Shown one piece after another: positions 22,936 to 23,709 of a stretch of 23,709 nucleotides of DNA (the stretch's first letter is position 1; every line of letters starts with the position of its first letter). The DNA is from JAZNOQ01 sp045589215 (GTDB lineage Bacteria > Bacillota > Clostridia > Oscillospirales > CAG-272). Below the pieces are notes generated by a model, which was not told the origin of the DNA, ran no database searches, and saw nothing but the letters and a program-made list of their open reading frames with translations. Both the position numbers and the translations under genes were made by a program. Where the stretch lies: positions 1-23,709 of the forward strand of contig JAZNOQ010000058.1 in the NCBI GenBank assembly GCA_045589215.1. Reading direction: 5' to 3'.

Positions 22936-23475
22936 ATGAGTGATTTTGACGAAATGAACCTGGGTCCCAGATGGTATGTGGCGCACACCTACGCGGGATA
23001 CGAAAACAAAGTAAAGACAAGTCTTGAGCGCATCGTGGAAAACCGCGCACTCGGACACTTGATCTACGACGTCCGCATTCCGGTCGAAATCGTCCGCGAA
23101 GTGAAGGACGGTCAGGAGATCGAGACCGAGCAGAAGGTATTTCCGAGCTATGTGCTGATCAAGATGACTATGAACGACGAAAGCTGGCACGCAGTCCGCG
23201 GAATCACGGGCGTGACGGGTTTCGTAGGTCCCGGGTCTCGTCCCACCCCGCTTTCGGATGAAGAGGTGGAGGCGCTGAACATCGGTGAAACGCGTGTCGA
23301 GCTCTCCTTCAAGGAAGGGGATACCGTCGATATCGTTTCGGGTCTGTTCGAGGGCTTTTCCGGTATCGTTCAATCCATATCCGAAGACTTTAAGACCGTT
23401 ACGGTGCTCGTTAAGAAGGGCCGCCGTGATATGCCGGTCGAGCTTGATGCCGCTGAGCTTCGTCGCGTAGACTGA
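22936..23475 (+). CDS. nusG: Transcription termination/antitermination factor NusG
   Basis: Binds RNA polymerase, suppresses or promotes pausing, and links it to the ribosome. 179 residues. The NGN domain contains PRWYVAHTYAGYENKVK and KVFPSYVLIKMTM. The conserved VRGITGVTGFVGPG segment comes next. The C-terminal KOW domain (about 125-179) contains FKEGDTVDIVSGLFEGFSG. The open frame starts earlier, inside secE, but ATG 22936 with GAGAGGA nine bases upstream gives the family N-terminus. The secE stop is 10 bases before it. Confidence 0.96.
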   Translation: MSDFDEMNLGPRWYVAHTYAGYENKVKTSLERIVENRALGHLIYDVRIPVEIVREVKDGQEIETEQKVFPSYVLIKMTMNDESWHAVRGITGVTGFVGPGSRPTPLSDEEVEALNIGETRVELSFKEGDTVDIVSGLFEGFSGIVQSISEDFKTVTVLVKKGRRDMPVELDAAELRRVD

Positions 23476-23509
23476 GCCGCAGTGACCGCTTGACTGTTTG
23501 ACAGCATAA

Positions 23510-23637
23510 GGACGTTACCGTCCGAAAGGCAATCGCAAGGGTCGCCGTGAAAAACACGGCAGATCCCGCCAAATCAGTGGGAGGGAAAAAATTTTTCGTT
23601 TTCCCGTATCATCACCACAACGGAGGTTATAAGAATT
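23510..23637 (+). promoter_or_regulatory. Structured rplK leader, probable ribosomal-protein autoregulatory site
   Basis: Three stems are visible: GGACG/CGTCC (23510-23514 with 23519-23523); GCCGTG/CACGGC (23544-23549 with 23555-23560); and a longer element in which GTGG (23577-23580) pairs with CCAC (23615-23618) and GGGAAAA pairs with TTTTCCC inside it. The GTGGGAGGG...CCCG...CCAC pattern is like the nusG-rplK spacer of other Firmicutes. That spacer is thought to be the site for feedback by an operon ribosomal protein (L1). The stems are seen; the ligand is inferred. Confidence 0.6.
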
Positions 23638-23709
23638 ATGGCAAAGAAAATTCAGGGTTATATTAAGCTCCAGCTTCCTGCAGGTAAGGCTACTCCTCAG
23701 CCCCCCGTA
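23638..23709 (+). CDS. rplK: 50S ribosomal protein L11 (3' truncated by window end)
   Basis: The first 24 codons read MAKKIQGYIKLQLPAGKATP and so on, the universal L11 N-terminus. GGAGG lies 11 bases upstream. The gene continues past the window edge; rplA and rplJ would be expected next. Confidence 0.95.
   Translation, partial: MAKKIQGYIKLQLPAGKATPQPPV

Overview
The window looks like a chromosomal segment of a monoderm Firmicute, probably an uncultured gut member of class Clostridia. The support is synteny (yicC-remA-gmk-rpoZ-priA-def-fmt; rsmB-rlmN-...-rsgA-thiN; rpmG-secE-nusG-rplK), RemA, GGAGG-type ribosome binding sites and consensus TTGACA / 17 bp / TATAAT-like promoters. Family-level placement is not possible by eye. 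I saw no tRNA, rRNA, CRISPR array, insertion sequence or phage gene.

Layout. Positions 1-1844 hold the 3' part of an asparagine synthase gene on the + strand. Positions 1870-8273 form a leftward block in transcription order efp, a small zinc-ribbon protein, rsmB, rlmN, a kinase-less PASTA protein, rsgA and thiN. It is driven by a good promoter at 8373-8401. Positions 8274-9162 are a gene-free divergent regulatory region. Positions 9163-14756 carry two rightward genes for surface proteins. The first is a 1463-residue secreted protein made of about 16 three-cysteine repeats, a cohesin-like module and a C-terminal dockerin. The second is a 387-residue protein with a signal peptide, a cohesin-like domain, the same cysteine repeats and a C-terminal membrane anchor. 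A strong terminator follows. Positions 14884-21870 hold the housekeeping run yicC-remA-gmk-rpoZ (terminator) priA-def-fmt-cytidylate-kinase-like gene (terminator). From 21944 a new promoter drives rpmG-secE-nusG-rplK, cut by the window end in rplK.

How it fits together. In Bacillus-type genomes yicC-remA-gmk-rpoZ-priA-def-fmt is followed directly by rsmB-rlmN-prpC-prkC-rsgA-rpe-thiN. Here the two halves are separated and face away from each other, with efp and the surface pair between them. The PrpC phosphatase, the PrkC kinase domain and Rpe are absent; only a membrane-anchored PASTA stalk remains in the prkC position. The housekeeping genes serve rRNA methylation, ribosome assembly, translation initiation and elongation, transcription and secretion.

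The most interesting items are: (1) the cohesin/dockerin cysteine-repeat surface pair with no visible enzyme domain; (2) the PASTA-only protein replacing the PrpC/PrkC pair; (3) a SecE carrying a cleavable-looking signal peptide and a Ser/Thr-rich outer segment; (4) several structured leaders, including one before rpmG with a duplicated ribosome binding site and a possible 11-codon leader ORF.
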